DNA of 64,000 nucleotides from positions 1-64,000 of the forward strand of contig NZ_PJAT01000017.1 of assembly GCF_002836715.1 (NCBI RefSeq), read 5' to 3'. Positions 50,701 through 60,830 of this stretch are shown here, piece after piece. Below the pieces are notes generated by a model. It worked only from the letters and a program-made list of their open reading frames with translations. It was not told the origin of the DNA and made no database searches. The stretch is from Psychrobacter sp. 4Dc (GTDB lineage: Bacteria > Pseudomonadota > Gammaproteobacteria > Pseudomonadales > Moraxellaceae). Each line of letters opens with the position of its first letter. The stretch's first letter is position 1. The position numbers and the translations under genes were made by a program.

Positions 50701-52788
50701 GGCTTTATATTGCGTCAAGGCCGTGTACGCGGCAAGCTTGTTAACTTGGCTAATAGCCCAAGCCAGTTAATCGTGACGGCTGAAGGCCTAGATGCTGCTG
50801 GTCAGAGTTTCGATAGTGTTAAAGTGTCCTTTAATGGTACCGAAAAAGCTCATGTGGTCGATCTCAATGTGGCCAATAAGCAACTCGATGTCGGCGCTAG
50901 GCTAAAAGGTGGTTTTGATCGAGACAGGCTAAGCTGGTCAGGTGTCATTGGAAAAGGCCGCATTAAATCTAAATATGCGACTTTGAATCAATTGCAACCT
51001 GCACAGCTGATTGTGAATTTACCTTACAACCAAGGTGGTGAGAATCGTGATCTAAAAGTACAGCTTGCCGCTCACTGCTGGCAGGCCACGGATCAAACAG
51101 GCAAACTCTGTCTACGTGAAAAACTAGTGGCATCGCCAGACCAAGGTGAAGTCAATGTAGCGTTGCAGAATTTAGACACGTCGTTATTCTCAGTGTTCTT
51201 GCCAGAAGATATTGACTGGAATGGCAAGATTAATGGTAAAGCAATCGTTGGGTGGCAACGTGGTCGTCCGCCAACCATTAATACCACGCTATACTCAGAC
51301 AATGGCAAGATAGGCCTTGTTCAAGACGGCGAAAGCACATCAATGACCTTGCCATACAAGCGCGTGTCTCTCATTGCTCTGTCTGTGCCTAAGGGCATCA
51401 AGCTGCGTACTGATATCAATACTGGACGCGGGGCGCGTGGCTATGCTGAGGTGATCGTCGATCCTTATAAAGACCCTAAACCAATCTCTGGTGCATTGGT
51501 GCTGAACGAGCTTGATCTTGCGATATTTAAGCCTTTCTTCCCTGGTATGCGCGTCCTAAGAGGTAACGTTACAATGGCTGGTGGCCTAGGTGGCACCTTA
51601 ACCAAACCACAGTTCTATGGCGACGTAAAACTCTCTGACGGCCGTATAGCCATGCTTGATTTGCCAGTGAATTTGTCCAAAGTAAATGCGGCAGCCAAAA
51701 TCCGCGGCACACAAGCGACCATTGATGGCACATTCAATAGTGGTACAGGTGAAGGCGAATTGTCAGGGACAGTCAATTGGCAGCAAAAATTGCAAGCCAA
51801 GTTGAGTATTGTCGGTGAAGGCCTAGTCATCACTCAGCCGCCATTACTGGTTGCTGAAATTGATCCTGATATCGATATTATCGTGCGCCCAGGCGACCGT
51901 TATGTTGATATAAAAGGGGCAATCAGTGTGCCGTCTGCGACCATTCGTCCGCCTGAAGCCAGCGAAGATATCATTACTCAGACTGAAGATGCAGTCGTAC
52001 TAGATCGCCGTTTGATTGGTAATATCGATGAAGTACTGGCTATCTCAAAACCTTGGTCAATCAATGCTGATATCGGTGTTGATTTGGGCGATGATATCAA
52101 TTTCCGTGGTTTTGGCGCCGTCATTCCGTTGGCAGGTGCGATTAATGTGACTCAGAATGGCACAGGTATCATGCGTGCCAGAGGTGTTGTGCAGGTCTCA
52201 CGCCGTACCAATATCAATGCTTTTGGCCAAAGCCTAGAGTTGAATTATGGTCAAGTTCGTTTCAATGGTGACGTGATGAAACCGAGTCTGAGTATTGAAG
52301 CGGCCAAAACGATTAATGGCAAAACAGTCGGTCTGCGTGTCAAAGGAACGACTGAAAGCCCTAATATTATCGTCTTTAACAATGCAGGACTGACACAGCA
52401 ACAAGCCATGAATGCATTGGTGACGGGTCGCATCGATAATAAGAGCGCGACGCAAATCAGTGAGCAAGGGTTTAAATCGCAAGTGACCAATAATCTGGCT
52501 GCCGCTGGACTGAGCTTTGGTCTGAGTGGCACTCGTAGCCTGACCAATCAAATCGGGCAAGCGTTCGGCTTGCAAAGTCTGACAGTCGATGCCTCAGGTA
52601 GTAGCGAGGACACCAATGTCAACGTTACAGGTTACGTTACCCCTGATTTGTACATTCGCTATGGCGTGGGTGTTTTCAATGCGCAAAACAGCCTTTCTGT
52701 TCGTTATCAATTGACGCGCCGCATCTATGTAGAAGCAAGCTCAGCAGCAGAAAATGCAGTAGATGTGGTCTATAGTTGGCAGTTCTAA
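47794..52788 (+). CDS. tamB: Translocation and assembly module protein TamB
   Basis: An inner-membrane-anchored, periplasm-spanning protein of the AsmA-like/bridge family that works with TamA in outer-membrane protein assembly and phospholipid transport. From ATG 47794 it is 1664 residues. One N-terminal membrane helix (LLKLLVLVLIVLAIMFAIFF, about 30-50) is followed by a very long repetitive beta structure with recurring G-x-L-x-I-x-A-x-G units and a C-terminal TamB (DUF490) domain ending YVEASSAAENAVDVVYSWQF. It is about 400 residues longer than E. coli TamB, from extra repeats. TTG 47785 is a weaker start. It follows tamA by 119 bp. Confidence 0.93.
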   Translation: MLTENTPPNNAPDEDPAQRDARAVRRWYPLSFLLKLLVLVLIVLAIMFAIFFYAAGTDAGTKFILEKISVETGIDFKYGRGNLRDGIWVTDIDIEATEDLEILVDKAYVKIGWRAVFAKEVHLSDADIQTIEIINKKPPTGEPFDYKTLKLPVNLRFDQAKIKKITYKQVTKDPIIIQDITARDLTWVGSTVTVGRGDLQYADIVKVSALQGEIDLQGDYPLDLSAIAEVSALEKAYIDPLNISATGTLKRTVGKVRSRYNDSDVKGDFVVQGLDAGAPFDAKLQWDDILIPYADSQNIRLQSGTATASGVISEIRLRINTELTAKDIPSGHYQGRAVIANSQLRIDRLDADVPAGRLALQGILDWKDSFEATVRATGSNFNIRRAIPDEYTDFKAYAPQTLNGRLSLRYQQQNGTGNTQIDADLRQRDGEHINANMVRGKTSAKSKQVAPWYIDANWKNLTRRNVPNIGNIDSPSGQADVIVRGSTLSVDANAVINELNAAPKGNYDLRIRKAGDVIDINRLNYNGIVGDLSGTGQIQLASKQRPLTWQIDASTKGLLPKKYRSDLPLERLTGSISARGRLLNITKNGVSGQRHVITLNNTDMQAQLDATQADRAIGITGAGDASVDIIGGELSVFDARFDGRIDTADVPQGRLSIDAAGTPKLISIRKLNYKGEAGAVDAKGVIDLRKNIGWNIDGRFDQFNLGYFLPNNPAIITGDLNTSGEWQNAPKNSKNTAGTLQRFAVNFNGILDAEQLPAGKLNIEASGDSQLIRINRFRHVGAAGSIDASGTVDVRQGVAWDINAVMDRFNIGYFLKDTPSLITGTIDTDGRWSDTQQIVNIKQVNLNGMLKGQQLSAKGSLSAKMRLPKDLASYFKQLQTQDAQAQYKQVNALIDSLNANNLVLRWGDNYVTANGNAKQLQTKINITSLDQLSSQLAGKVTGGATLSQPAGQALPTIYIDLVGERLALPGFILRQGRVRGKLVNLANSPSQLIVTAEGLDAAGQSFDSVKVSFNGTEKAHVVDLNVANKQLDVGARLKGGFDRDRLSWSGVIGKGRIKSKYATLNQLQPAQLIVNLPYNQGGENRDLKVQLAAHCWQATDQTGKLCLREKLVASPDQGEVNVALQNLDTSLFSVFLPEDIDWNGKINGKAIVGWQRGRPPTINTTLYSDNGKIGLVQDGESTSMTLPYKRVSLIALSVPKGIKLRTDINTGRGARGYAEVIVDPYKDPKPISGALVLNELDLAIFKPFFPGMRVLRGNVTMAGGLGGTLTKPQFYGDVKLSDGRIAMLDLPVNLSKVNAAAKIRGTQATIDGTFNSGTGEGELSGTVNWQQKLQAKLSIVGEGLVITQPPLLVAEIDPDIDIIVRPGDRYVDIKGAISVPSATIRPPEASEDIITQTEDAVVLDRRLIGNIDEVLAISKPWSINADIGVDLGDDINFRGFGAVIPLAGAINVTQNGTGIMRARGVVQVSRRTNINAFGQSLELNYGQVRFNGDVMKPSLSIEAAKTINGKTVGLRVKGTTESPNIIVFNNAGLTQQQAMNALVTGRIDNKSATQISEQGFKSQVTNNLAAAGLSFGLSGTRSLTNQIGQAFGLQSLTVDASGSSEDTNVNVTGYVTPDLYIRYGVGVFNAQNSLSVRYQLTRRIYVEASSAAENAVDVVYSWQF

Positions 52789-52872
52789 ATCGTTTATTAA
52801 TAAGACAACTGCTTTCTAGTCGATGTTAACTGAGAGAGCTTTTGAAATTATTTTTAAGTTGGATAGCCTATA

Positions 52873-52905
52873 AAAAAACGCCTCATAATGAAGGCGTTTT
52901 TTTAT
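52873..52905. terminator. Bidirectional terminator between tamB and hemP
   Basis: The arms AAAAACGCCT and AGGCGTTTTT enclose CATAATGA, with A and T runs on both sides serving convergent tamB and hemP. Confidence 0.85.
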
Positions 52906-52939
52906 AGAAGTATTGAAAAAGGTGTCACTGAAATAGACG

Positions 52940-53104
52940 TTACTTGGTTAGAATCAAGCGATTGTTACGAGTTAGGCGTAGTCGATACTCTTCGCCTTCA
53001 TGCTCGATACGTACCTCTTTAGTCAGTGCAAATAGATGTTGTGATTGTAAAGTAGGTAGACGGTTTTCACGACAGTTTAAATAACGAGAGATGACCATGC
53101 TCAT
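52940..53104 (-). CDS. hemP: Hemin uptake protein HemP
   Basis: A 54-residue frame starting MSMVISRYLNCRENRLP with the ribosome binding site AAGGAA 7 bp upstream. Its C-terminus, EEYRLRLTRNNRLILTK, is the hallmark of the HemP family, small proteins linked to heme/iron uptake and shown in some bacteria to activate heme receptor genes. A Fur-box-like palindrome lies about 65 bp upstream. No heme receptor or ABC transporter gene is nearby; HemP stands alone between tamB and the Nudix gene. Confidence 0.88.
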   Translation of the reverse strand: MSMVISRYLNCRENRLPTLQSQHLFALTKEVRIEHEGEEYRLRLTRNNRLILTK

Positions 53105-53169
53105 AGTAAATTCCTTTTGAGAAGAAGTGGCTTAAAAAATTGGCTAACCATAGCGTAATTGTTTTTAAC

Positions 53170-53188
53170 GATAATAATTATCATTTAG
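53170..53188 (-). promoter_or_regulatory. Fur box upstream of hemP
   Basis: GATAATAATTATCATTTAG matches the 19-bp Fur consensus GATAATGATAATCATTATC at 14 positions by hand count. It lies 66 bp before the hemP start and its position suits iron-repressed transcription. Inference from consensus only. Confidence 0.65.
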
Positions 53189-53397
53189 ATTTGATAAATT
53201 TGCAAGGCAATTGATAAAATAAAATGCAGTTATTATGTAAACTTATCTAAGTTTAGTGTCATAAAATATCTTAGTTGAATATTTTATCCATATAAATTAA
53301 TAAGTTAGGCAATAAATTTAAATGAATCATCTAGCCTATAAAAACTATTAAATTATCAAAAATAATCAGAGTAAACACCGAAATAAAGGATATAAGT

Positions 53398-54534
53398 ATG
53401 TCGAACGGGTCAAATCAACAATCAGAAACCAAGCCGGAAAGTAAGACAGATGGTAAGACGAAAACTAACAAACCCAGCATCGTAAATGTTGCAGTGGCTG
53501 TCATTCATTATAAAAATCAGTATTTGCTTGGGTTTCGAGATGCTACTCAGCATCAAGGAAATCGTTACGAGTTCGTTGGTGGAAAGATAGAAGCAAATGA
53601 GTCAGCAGCGCAGGCATTGATAAGAGAAGTGGCAGAAGAGACGGGTATCCTGCTTGATAATAATACTATCGTTAAGCTTGGGCGTTTGCATCATGATTAT
53701 GGCGACAAGCAGGTCAGCTTACAGGTTTATAAGATTGAGCTGACAGCAGAGCAGTACGAGCAGCATAAACACTGTGAACAAGGTTTAGAAGGGCAGGCAC
53801 TGACTTGGGTGACCAAACCATATCTTTTGGCAGGAGCGTATCATCTACCCGCTGCTAACAAGACAATCCTTGAATGGTTGAAACTCCCATCGAAGATAGC
53901 GATTACTTATCCTCTGGCACATTTTGGCGCACATACTGATGCAGCGGCAGCATGGCTACAATATCACCAAGAAAATCTAGCATCAGAATCGTGGGTATAT
54001 ATCCGCTTGAAGGACGCAAATTCTAAACATCTTGCTGAGCAATTGATGACGGCACGTCCAGATATTTTAGCGATTTTACCTAATGATAATGAGCAGCCTT
54101 TGAATGAGCAAGGCTCATTAACCGCTAATGAGACAGAGATTAGCCAGCGAATAGTTGCCAAGCATTTGACACACTCGACACTGATGCAGTGTTTCAATGA
54201 GGTAGGCAGTTCTACAGCTCTCACGCAGTCGTTACCTAAAGACCATCCGCTTATCGTCAGCTGCCATGACATCGCGAGCATAACGGCAGCCAATAAAATT
54301 GCCAGCATAAGAATAAAACATGGGCTACCACCAGTGATCGGTGCTTTCGTATCGCCTGTGTTCGCCACCCAAACGCATCCTGATGACACACCACTTGGCT
54401 GGGAAGCATGGTCGGAGTTAGCAGAGTTAGCTGATATGCCTGTCATTGGGTTAGGCGGGCTGGAGCCTGCTATGCTCAATCAAGCATTGCAGTATGGCGG
54501 TATCAGTGTGGCAGGCATTCGTCAGTTTATATAA
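53398..54534 (+). CDS. Nudix hydrolase fused to a thiamine-phosphate-synthase-like domain
   Basis: This 378-residue two-domain protein has an N-terminal hydrophilic tail (1-25), then a MutT-like Nudix domain (about 28-165) with the complete Nudix box G62-x5-E68-x7-R76-E-x2-E80-E81-x-G83, which would hydrolyse 8-oxo-dGTP or similar. The C-terminal half (about 175-378) has the TIM-barrel pattern of ThiE/TenI (PLIVSCHDIASITAANKI, VFATQTHPDDTPLGWEAW, MPVIGLGGLEPAMLNQAL). This fusion is known in gammaproteobacteria; the function of the C-terminal domain is not settled. AAGGA precedes the ATG. Confidence 0.88.
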   Translation: MSNGSNQQSETKPESKTDGKTKTNKPSIVNVAVAVIHYKNQYLLGFRDATQHQGNRYEFVGGKIEANESAAQALIREVAEETGILLDNNTIVKLGRLHHDYGDKQVSLQVYKIELTAEQYEQHKHCEQGLEGQALTWVTKPYLLAGAYHLPAANKTILEWLKLPSKIAITYPLAHFGAHTDAAAAWLQYHQENLASESWVYIRLKDANSKHLAEQLMTARPDILAILPNDNEQPLNEQGSLTANETEISQRIVAKHLTHSTLMQCFNEVGSSTALTQSLPKDHPLIVSCHDIASITAANKIASIRIKHGLPPVIGAFVSPVFATQTHPDDTPLGWEAWSELAELADMPVIGLGGLEPAMLNQALQYGGISVAGIRQFI

Positions 54535-54556
54535 TCCGCCAGTTTATATAATCCGC
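54523..54556. repeat. 17-bp tandem duplication at the end of the Nudix gene
   Basis: CAGTTTATATAATCCGC is present twice in tandem; the gene's TAA stop lies in the first copy. The 466-bp gap to the lipocalin gene (54535-55000) holds nothing else recognisable. Confidence 0.85.
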
Positions 54557-55000
54557 ATGACTCAAGAAAGCTATAGGCAATCTATAGTTCCATTTGCCTG
54601 AATGTGACCCGTATTAGACGTGCGTATTAAGCTTAGTAAGTTCAAATAACTGATTTTTAACTTAGTTATCCAGCAAGTAACTGTGTGGTTATGATGTGTT
54701 CAAACAACACTCAAACCCCATAGTTACTTACAAACCGTTGCGTTTTCCTACATTGCACTACTGTTTTAATAGTCCAGTTGTCCTTAATATATATTGCATA
54801 TCTACGATACGTTGATCTTATTTCTATAGACAAGTGACTAACCAAAAGTAATGCTCAAAATACAATAATAAAAAAGCTTTTGTAGAGTCAAGTTTTGCAC
54901 AGATAATGTATACCAAAGCAAATGGCTTTTAGAAAACGAGACCAAATAGATGCCGTACATACAGCGTTTTTAACAATCACTATTTAAGAATGGTACTCCT

Positions 55001-56233
55001 ATGAAAACCAATAAGTTACCTGAGTCAGCATGGACTGATTCACAGGCAGCTGGTTCTCAACTTCAGCAGCCTAAGCAATCGCTTAATGACAATGAATATG
55101 GCGATGATACGCAACAGACAAACCAAGCTAGTAACGATGCTAGCTATAATCACGACAGCTCGAATGGCGAATATTCGCACCATCTGGCAAAAGACACGTC
55201 TTCGCAAGACAGCTATTTTGGATACAAAAGCGCCGACAAAAGCCCTAGGGCAAAAGAGTCAGCTATGAGTAACAATGAGATAAGCAAAGATCTAAAAAAT
55301 AGCAATGAGGACAATCATGACGTGGCTAGTGGCTACAAGTCATCTGGCTACAAGTCAGCGCAAAATAAGCAGCCACAAAAGCTGAATGAAGATGAGCCAT
55401 TAATGTCAGGACTGTTAGAGGATCAAATAGATAATCTACACAGTGGTTCTGAACAGGCTATCGATGCTGAGCAAATCGGTGATGCATCAACAAATAATTC
55501 ATCCTACAAAGAAATACCGGAGCGTATATTTATGAATGGACTGATCAAACATACAGGCATTGCTTTAGCGATTATTATACCGTTAGCAGCGTTCTCAGCC
55601 TATGCGGCCACGCCGCCAGTGAACATGGGGACTAATAACTCGGCAACTAATGGAATGTCTGATGATGCGATGAGTGAGAAGACCACGACTGATGTACTAT
55701 CGGTTAAGCCAAGCGATATTATTCATAAATCTGCAAGCACCCCAACTACCGTAGATAGCGTAGATCTGAACACTTATGCAGGTACTTGGTATGAAATCGG
55801 CCGTTTGCCGATGTATTTCCAACGTAAATGTGCTGGTGATGTTACCGCTAACTATGCTCAAAAAGAGGACGGCTCAGGAATCACGGTTACTAATAAATGT
55901 GTGAGCGAGGACGGCTCAGGTATTATCGCAGAGGGTTTGGCTAAGCCAGTCGATGAAAGCGGCAGCAAACTAAAAGTGACGTTCTTGCCGAAGTGGATTC
56001 GCTGGATTCCAGTCGGCCGTGCTGACTATTGGGTACTGGCACGTGATGCGGAGTATAAAACTGCGCTAGTAGGAACGCCTGACAAAAAATACTTATGGCT
56101 ACTAGCACGTTCGCCAAATATCAGTCAGGAAACGTATACTAAATATCGTCAAATTGCTCAGCAGCAAGGTTATGACTTAAAAGAGTTTACATTGACGTCG
56201 CAGAGCGACCAAACGGTAAGTCTAGCACCATAA
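55001..56233 (+). CDS. Lipocalin-family protein with a long hydrophilic N-terminal extension
   Basis: The C-terminal 155 or so residues are a bacterial lipocalin (Blc-like): YAGTWYEIGRLPMYFQRKC (about 259-277), SKLKVTFLPKWIRWIPVG and YWVLARDAEYKTALVG. This fold binds lipids or hydrophobic ligands. Upstream of it, at residue 178, is a typical signal peptide (MNGLIKHTGIALAIIIPLAA, cleavage near AYA, no lipobox Cys), and before that 177 residues of Asn/Ser/Asp/Gln-rich sequence. ATG 55532 has GGAG 10 bp upstream and would give a normal secreted lipocalin of 233 residues; ATG 55001 has no good ribosome binding site but the frame is open throughout. The longer form is reported with reservation. 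Confidence 0.6.
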   Translation: MKTNKLPESAWTDSQAAGSQLQQPKQSLNDNEYGDDTQQTNQASNDASYNHDSSNGEYSHHLAKDTSSQDSYFGYKSADKSPRAKESAMSNNEISKDLKNSNEDNHDVASGYKSSGYKSAQNKQPQKLNEDEPLMSGLLEDQIDNLHSGSEQAIDAEQIGDASTNNSSYKEIPERIFMNGLIKHTGIALAIIIPLAAFSAYAATPPVNMGTNNSATNGMSDDAMSEKTTTDVLSVKPSDIIHKSASTPTTVDSVDLNTYAGTWYEIGRLPMYFQRKCAGDVTANYAQKEDGSGITVTNKCVSEDGSGIIAEGLAKPVDESGSKLKVTFLPKWIRWIPVGRADYWVLARDAEYKTALVGTPDKKYLWLLARSPNISQETYTKYRQIAQQQGYDLKEFTLTSQSDQTVSLAP

Positions 56234-56305
56234 GCGTTATAACTAAATCTACTGCTCTAACTAATTAAGCCCTATAGCGATTATTATTTTATTACGTCTC
56301 GAATA

Positions 56306-56337
56306 AGGCAGCATATATAGCTGCCTTTGTTTTTATT
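56306..56337 (+). terminator. Intrinsic terminator after the lipocalin gene
   Basis: The arms AAGGCAGC and GCTGCCTT enclose ATATATA and are followed by TGTTTTTATT. Confidence 0.8.
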
Positions 56338-56340
56338 ACT

Positions 56341-56393
56341 AGCTGTATATGAGAACTATATATAAGAGCTGTATATAAGAGCTATATACGAGA
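56341..56393. repeat. Degenerate 13-14 bp tandem repeat
   Basis: About four imperfect copies of AGCTGTATATAAGAG lie between the lipocalin terminator and the GAPDH gene. A+T-rich and probably slippage-derived. The rest of this 379-bp gap shows no gene. Confidence 0.65.
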
Positions 56394-56612
56394 GTAAAAC
56401 CTATTATGCACGCTAGCTAATCGGTTACCACTGGCAAAATGAGGCGTTTTAGGCTAAAATCTAGGCGATTCAAATACTCTAGCGTCAATAACCCATATTG
56501 ATAGTGGTTGATTATCACATTAGAGTCGCCATTTAGAGCATACACGACCTATCTATTTTACACTTCTTCATATTTTATTGATCATACATTACTGACCATA
56601 AGGATGTTTCTC

Positions 56613-58046
56613 GTGAGCAACGCTGATACCTTACGCCAATTACATCAAGACCACTTGAACAACTACAACAATCAAGAGCAACAAGCGATTGAGCTTATGG
56701 GGCTACTAAACAAGCTCTATAACAAGCAAGACGTACAAGTGACTTTGTTTGGCGAAACGCTAGACTCTACCTCAGTTGGTCAAATACTTGCTTTACATCA
56801 AAAAGTAGCACTACGCGATCATGGCGCCAAGGCTATCGATATCGCTGATACTCTAGCGATGGTAAAAGTTATCTCAGAAAACACTGATATCCAAGCCACT
56901 CGTATCGATGTTGGTCAACTGATTGCTAATGACACTGACTTACAAACCGCTCTACAGTCTATCAACAACGCTGGTGCTGTAAATGGCGCGACGGATGTTG
57001 TGCTTTACGGTTTTGGCCGTATCGGTCGTATCTTGACTCGTCTGCTATTGTCACAAGCATCAAGCGCGAAAGGTCTACAACTAAAAGCGATCGTTGTACG
57101 TCCAGCCGCTGCTGGTGACTTGGCTAAGCGCATCTCATTGCTTGAGCGTGACTCAATTCATGGTAGATTCTTAGGCGGCATCAGCATTGACGACGATAAC
57201 AACGGCATGATCGTTAACGGTCGTTTTGTACAAGTTATCTATGCGAAAGACCCAAGCGAAATCGACTATACTGCTTATGGTATCGACAATGCTCTTGTTA
57301 TCGATAACACAGGTATCTGGAAAGACGAAGCAGGCCTTGGTAAGCACTTACAGTCTACTGGTGTGAAAAAAGTGTTGCTAACCGCACCTGCTGGTGGTGA
57401 TATCAAAAACGTCGTTTATGGTGTGAACAATGACACCGTTGGTGATGATACGATCGTTAGTGCTGCTAGCTGTACGACCAATGCGATTACGCCAACGCTG
57501 AATGTATTGAATGATGAGTACGGTATTGTAAATGGTCATGTAGAGACTATTCACTCATTTACCAATGATCAGAACTTGGTTGATAATTATCATAAAGCAG
57601 ACCGCCGTGGTCGTAGTGCTGTGATGAATATGGTTATCACCAGTACTGGTGCTGCAAAAGCTGTTGGTAAAGCATTGCCAGAACTAAACGGTAAGCTAAC
57701 GGGTAACGCTATTCGTGTACCAACACCAAACGTCAGCCTAGCAATCTTGAACGTGAATCTGAAAGCTGCTCCAGCAAGCGCTGATGCGTTGAATGAGTTC
57801 TTACGCAAAATGGCTAACAGCAGCACTTGGCAGTCGCAGATTGCTTATACAGATTCTACAGAAGCGGTATCAACGGATTTCGTTGGTACGACTCATGTTG
57901 GTATTATCGATGCTCAAGCGACTATTTTGACTGACAACCAAGCCATCGTATATGTTTGGTATGACAACGAAGTAGGTTATAGTACTCAGGTATTGCGTTT
58001 GGCGACGCAAATGGCAGGAATCAGCTACGCTCAGATTCCAGCATAG
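56613..58046 (+). CDS. Glyceraldehyde-3-phosphate dehydrogenase, long form
   Basis: An NAD(P)-dependent GAPDH of glycolysis or gluconeogenesis. From GTG 56613 it is 477 residues. A helical N-terminal extension of about 125 residues precedes the Rossmann motif YGFGRIGR (132-139). The catalytic Cys is C287 in SAASCTTNAITP, and the end carries WYDNEVGYSTQVLRLA. The length matches the long GAPDH class of pseudomonads and Moraxellaceae and exceeds the common 330. GTG is chosen because AAGGA sits 8 bp before it; ATG 56604 and ATG 56508 are in frame but poorly placed. A terminator follows at 58169-58201. Confidence 0.92.
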   Translation: MSNADTLRQLHQDHLNNYNNQEQQAIELMGLLNKLYNKQDVQVTLFGETLDSTSVGQILALHQKVALRDHGAKAIDIADTLAMVKVISENTDIQATRIDVGQLIANDTDLQTALQSINNAGAVNGATDVVLYGFGRIGRILTRLLLSQASSAKGLQLKAIVVRPAAAGDLAKRISLLERDSIHGRFLGGISIDDDNNGMIVNGRFVQVIYAKDPSEIDYTAYGIDNALVIDNTGIWKDEAGLGKHLQSTGVKKVLLTAPAGGDIKNVVYGVNNDTVGDDTIVSAASCTTNAITPTLNVLNDEYGIVNGHVETIHSFTNDQNLVDNYHKADRRGRSAVMNMVITSTGAAKAVGKALPELNGKLTGNAIRVPTPNVSLAILNVNLKAAPASADALNEFLRKMANSSTWQSQIAYTDSTEAVSTDFVGTTHVGIIDAQATILTDNQAIVYVWYDNEVGYSTQVLRLATQMAGISYAQIPA

Positions 58047-58168
58047 ATTACTAAATACAGTAGAGCAATAACGTCATACCAAGTATAGTAGCGCTATCGT
58101 GTCATAAGAATGGCGCTATAGCAGATGCTACTTTAAATAGCTTGGTAAGACTTTAACTGTCATACTTA

Positions 58169-58204
58169 AACACCCGATAGTCCGATTGATTATCGGGTGT
58201 TATT
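58169..58204 (+). terminator. Intrinsic terminator after the GAPDH gene
   Basis: The 11-bp arms AACACCCGATA and TATCGGGTGTT enclose an 11-nt loop and are followed by ATTG. The stem is strong, but the T-run is short. Confidence 0.65.
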
Positions 58205-58321
58205 GTCATAATGGGCACTAAGTAAAAGTAGACTTTATACAGTGTTTATTTTGACGCAACAACATAGCAAAACCCCAAAATACAACCGTTGGTTGTAACC
58301 AGTTTATAGACTGGATTGTGA

Positions 58322-59542
<1,221 letters not shown>

Positions 59543-59619
59543 GCTAGTATGCTTGAGCAGTTATACTTGAATTGTGAATTTAATCCCTACAATCAATTGA
59601 TATGAAAAAAGGAGTTTAT

Positions 59620-60792
59620 ATGGCAGATGACATAGCAAACACGATGGAAGAAGCAAGATTTGTTAAGCAAACTCGCAACTTTGATATTCAGCGCGTTATT
59701 GTCAAAATTGGTTCATCACTATTAACCAATAACGGTCGAGGGCTGGATCGTACTGCCATATATGAGTGGGCAAAGCAAATTGCTAAGCTGCACAAAAAAG
59801 GCGTTGAGGTACTGCTAGTATCATCAGGTGCCGTTGCTGAAGGTGTGGTACGTATGAACCTTGAGGAACGTCCTAAGAAACTAGCAGCACTACAAGCCTG
59901 TGCTTCTATTGGTCAAATGGGGTTAATTGAAACATGGTGGTCAGCTTTGATTCAGCATGGCATTCAAAGCTCGCAGCTACTCCTAACTCATGATGATTTG
60001 TCTAATCGTAGCCGTTATCTTAATACGACGGGTGCGCTGACACAGTTATTAGAGTGGCGCGTACTACCTGTTATCAACGAGAACGATACCATCACGATTG
60101 ATGAGATTAAATTTGGCGATAACGATACCTTGGGTGCGATGGCAGCCGCAATGGTTAATGCTGATTTGTACATTATCTTAACTGATCAAGAAGGTGTCTT
60201 CACTGATAACCCACGTGATAATCCTGATGCCAAGATGATTCGCCAAGAGCGTGCAATGGCTGATTATTTATTTGATATTGCAGGAGACGGCGGTAAGCTT
60301 GGACGCGGTGGTATGTTGACCAAAATCCGTGCTGGACGCCTTGCTGCTATGGGTGGCTGTCCTACCGTTATCGTCAGCGGTGCTATCGATGACGTTATTA
60401 CCCGTGTGGTTTCAGGCGAAGCTGTAGGTACCTTGCTGACGACTAATGACGAAGATAAAATCATCGCGCGTAAACAGTGGCTAGCTGCGCATCTACGTAT
60501 GTCAGGTAGCTTGGTCGTCGATGCAGGTGCTGCAAGAGCATTGACTGAGCACAATAGAAGTTTATTGCCAGTAGGCGTGGTAGAAGTGCGGGGCGGGTTT
60601 GATGAAGGTGATGTGGTAGAAATCATCCATCAAGATACTGGCGAACGCATAGCCGTCGGGCAGGTAAACTTCTCATCGAATGATGCGCGCCGCGTAGCTC
60701 GTGAGCGTACCGAACAGTTCGATAAGATCTTTGGCAGTAGCGAAGAACGTGTCGTCATGGTACACCGTGACAATCTTGCATTAACTGTATAG
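59620..60792 (+). CDS. proB: Glutamate 5-kinase
   Basis: The first step of proline synthesis: ATP-dependent phosphorylation of glutamate. From ATG 59620 it is 390 residues: the amino-acid-kinase domain (IVKIGSSLLTNNGRGLD, LLVSSGAVAEG, INENDTITIDEIKFGDND, GRGGMLTKI) and a C-terminal PUA domain (GSLVVDAGAARAL to about 370). AAGGAG sits 6 bp before this ATG, which favours it over the in-frame ATG at 59602. obgE-proB adjacency is common in gammaproteobacteria. A hairpin follows at 60831-60868. Confidence 0.96.
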   Translation: MADDIANTMEEARFVKQTRNFDIQRVIVKIGSSLLTNNGRGLDRTAIYEWAKQIAKLHKKGVEVLLVSSGAVAEGVVRMNLEERPKKLAALQACASIGQMGLIETWWSALIQHGIQSSQLLLTHDDLSNRSRYLNTTGALTQLLEWRVLPVINENDTITIDEIKFGDNDTLGAMAAAMVNADLYIILTDQEGVFTDNPRDNPDAKMIRQERAMADYLFDIAGDGGKLGRGGMLTKIRAGRLAAMGGCPTVIVSGAIDDVITRVVSGEAVGTLLTTNDEDKIIARKQWLAAHLRMSGSLVVDAGAARALTEHNRSLLPVGVVEVRGGFDEGDVVEIIHQDTGERIAVGQVNFSSNDARRVARERTEQFDKIFGSSEERVVMVHRDNLALTV

Positions 60793-60830
60793 CACTTTTA
60801 TATAACCTTTTTTATTCAACTTATTTTATC

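Noticed and set aside
53964-54479. 171-codon minus-strand frame inside the Nudix-ThiE gene
   Set aside because: It lies wholly antisense to a well-supported gene, has no ribosome binding site and its composition mirrors the coding strand.
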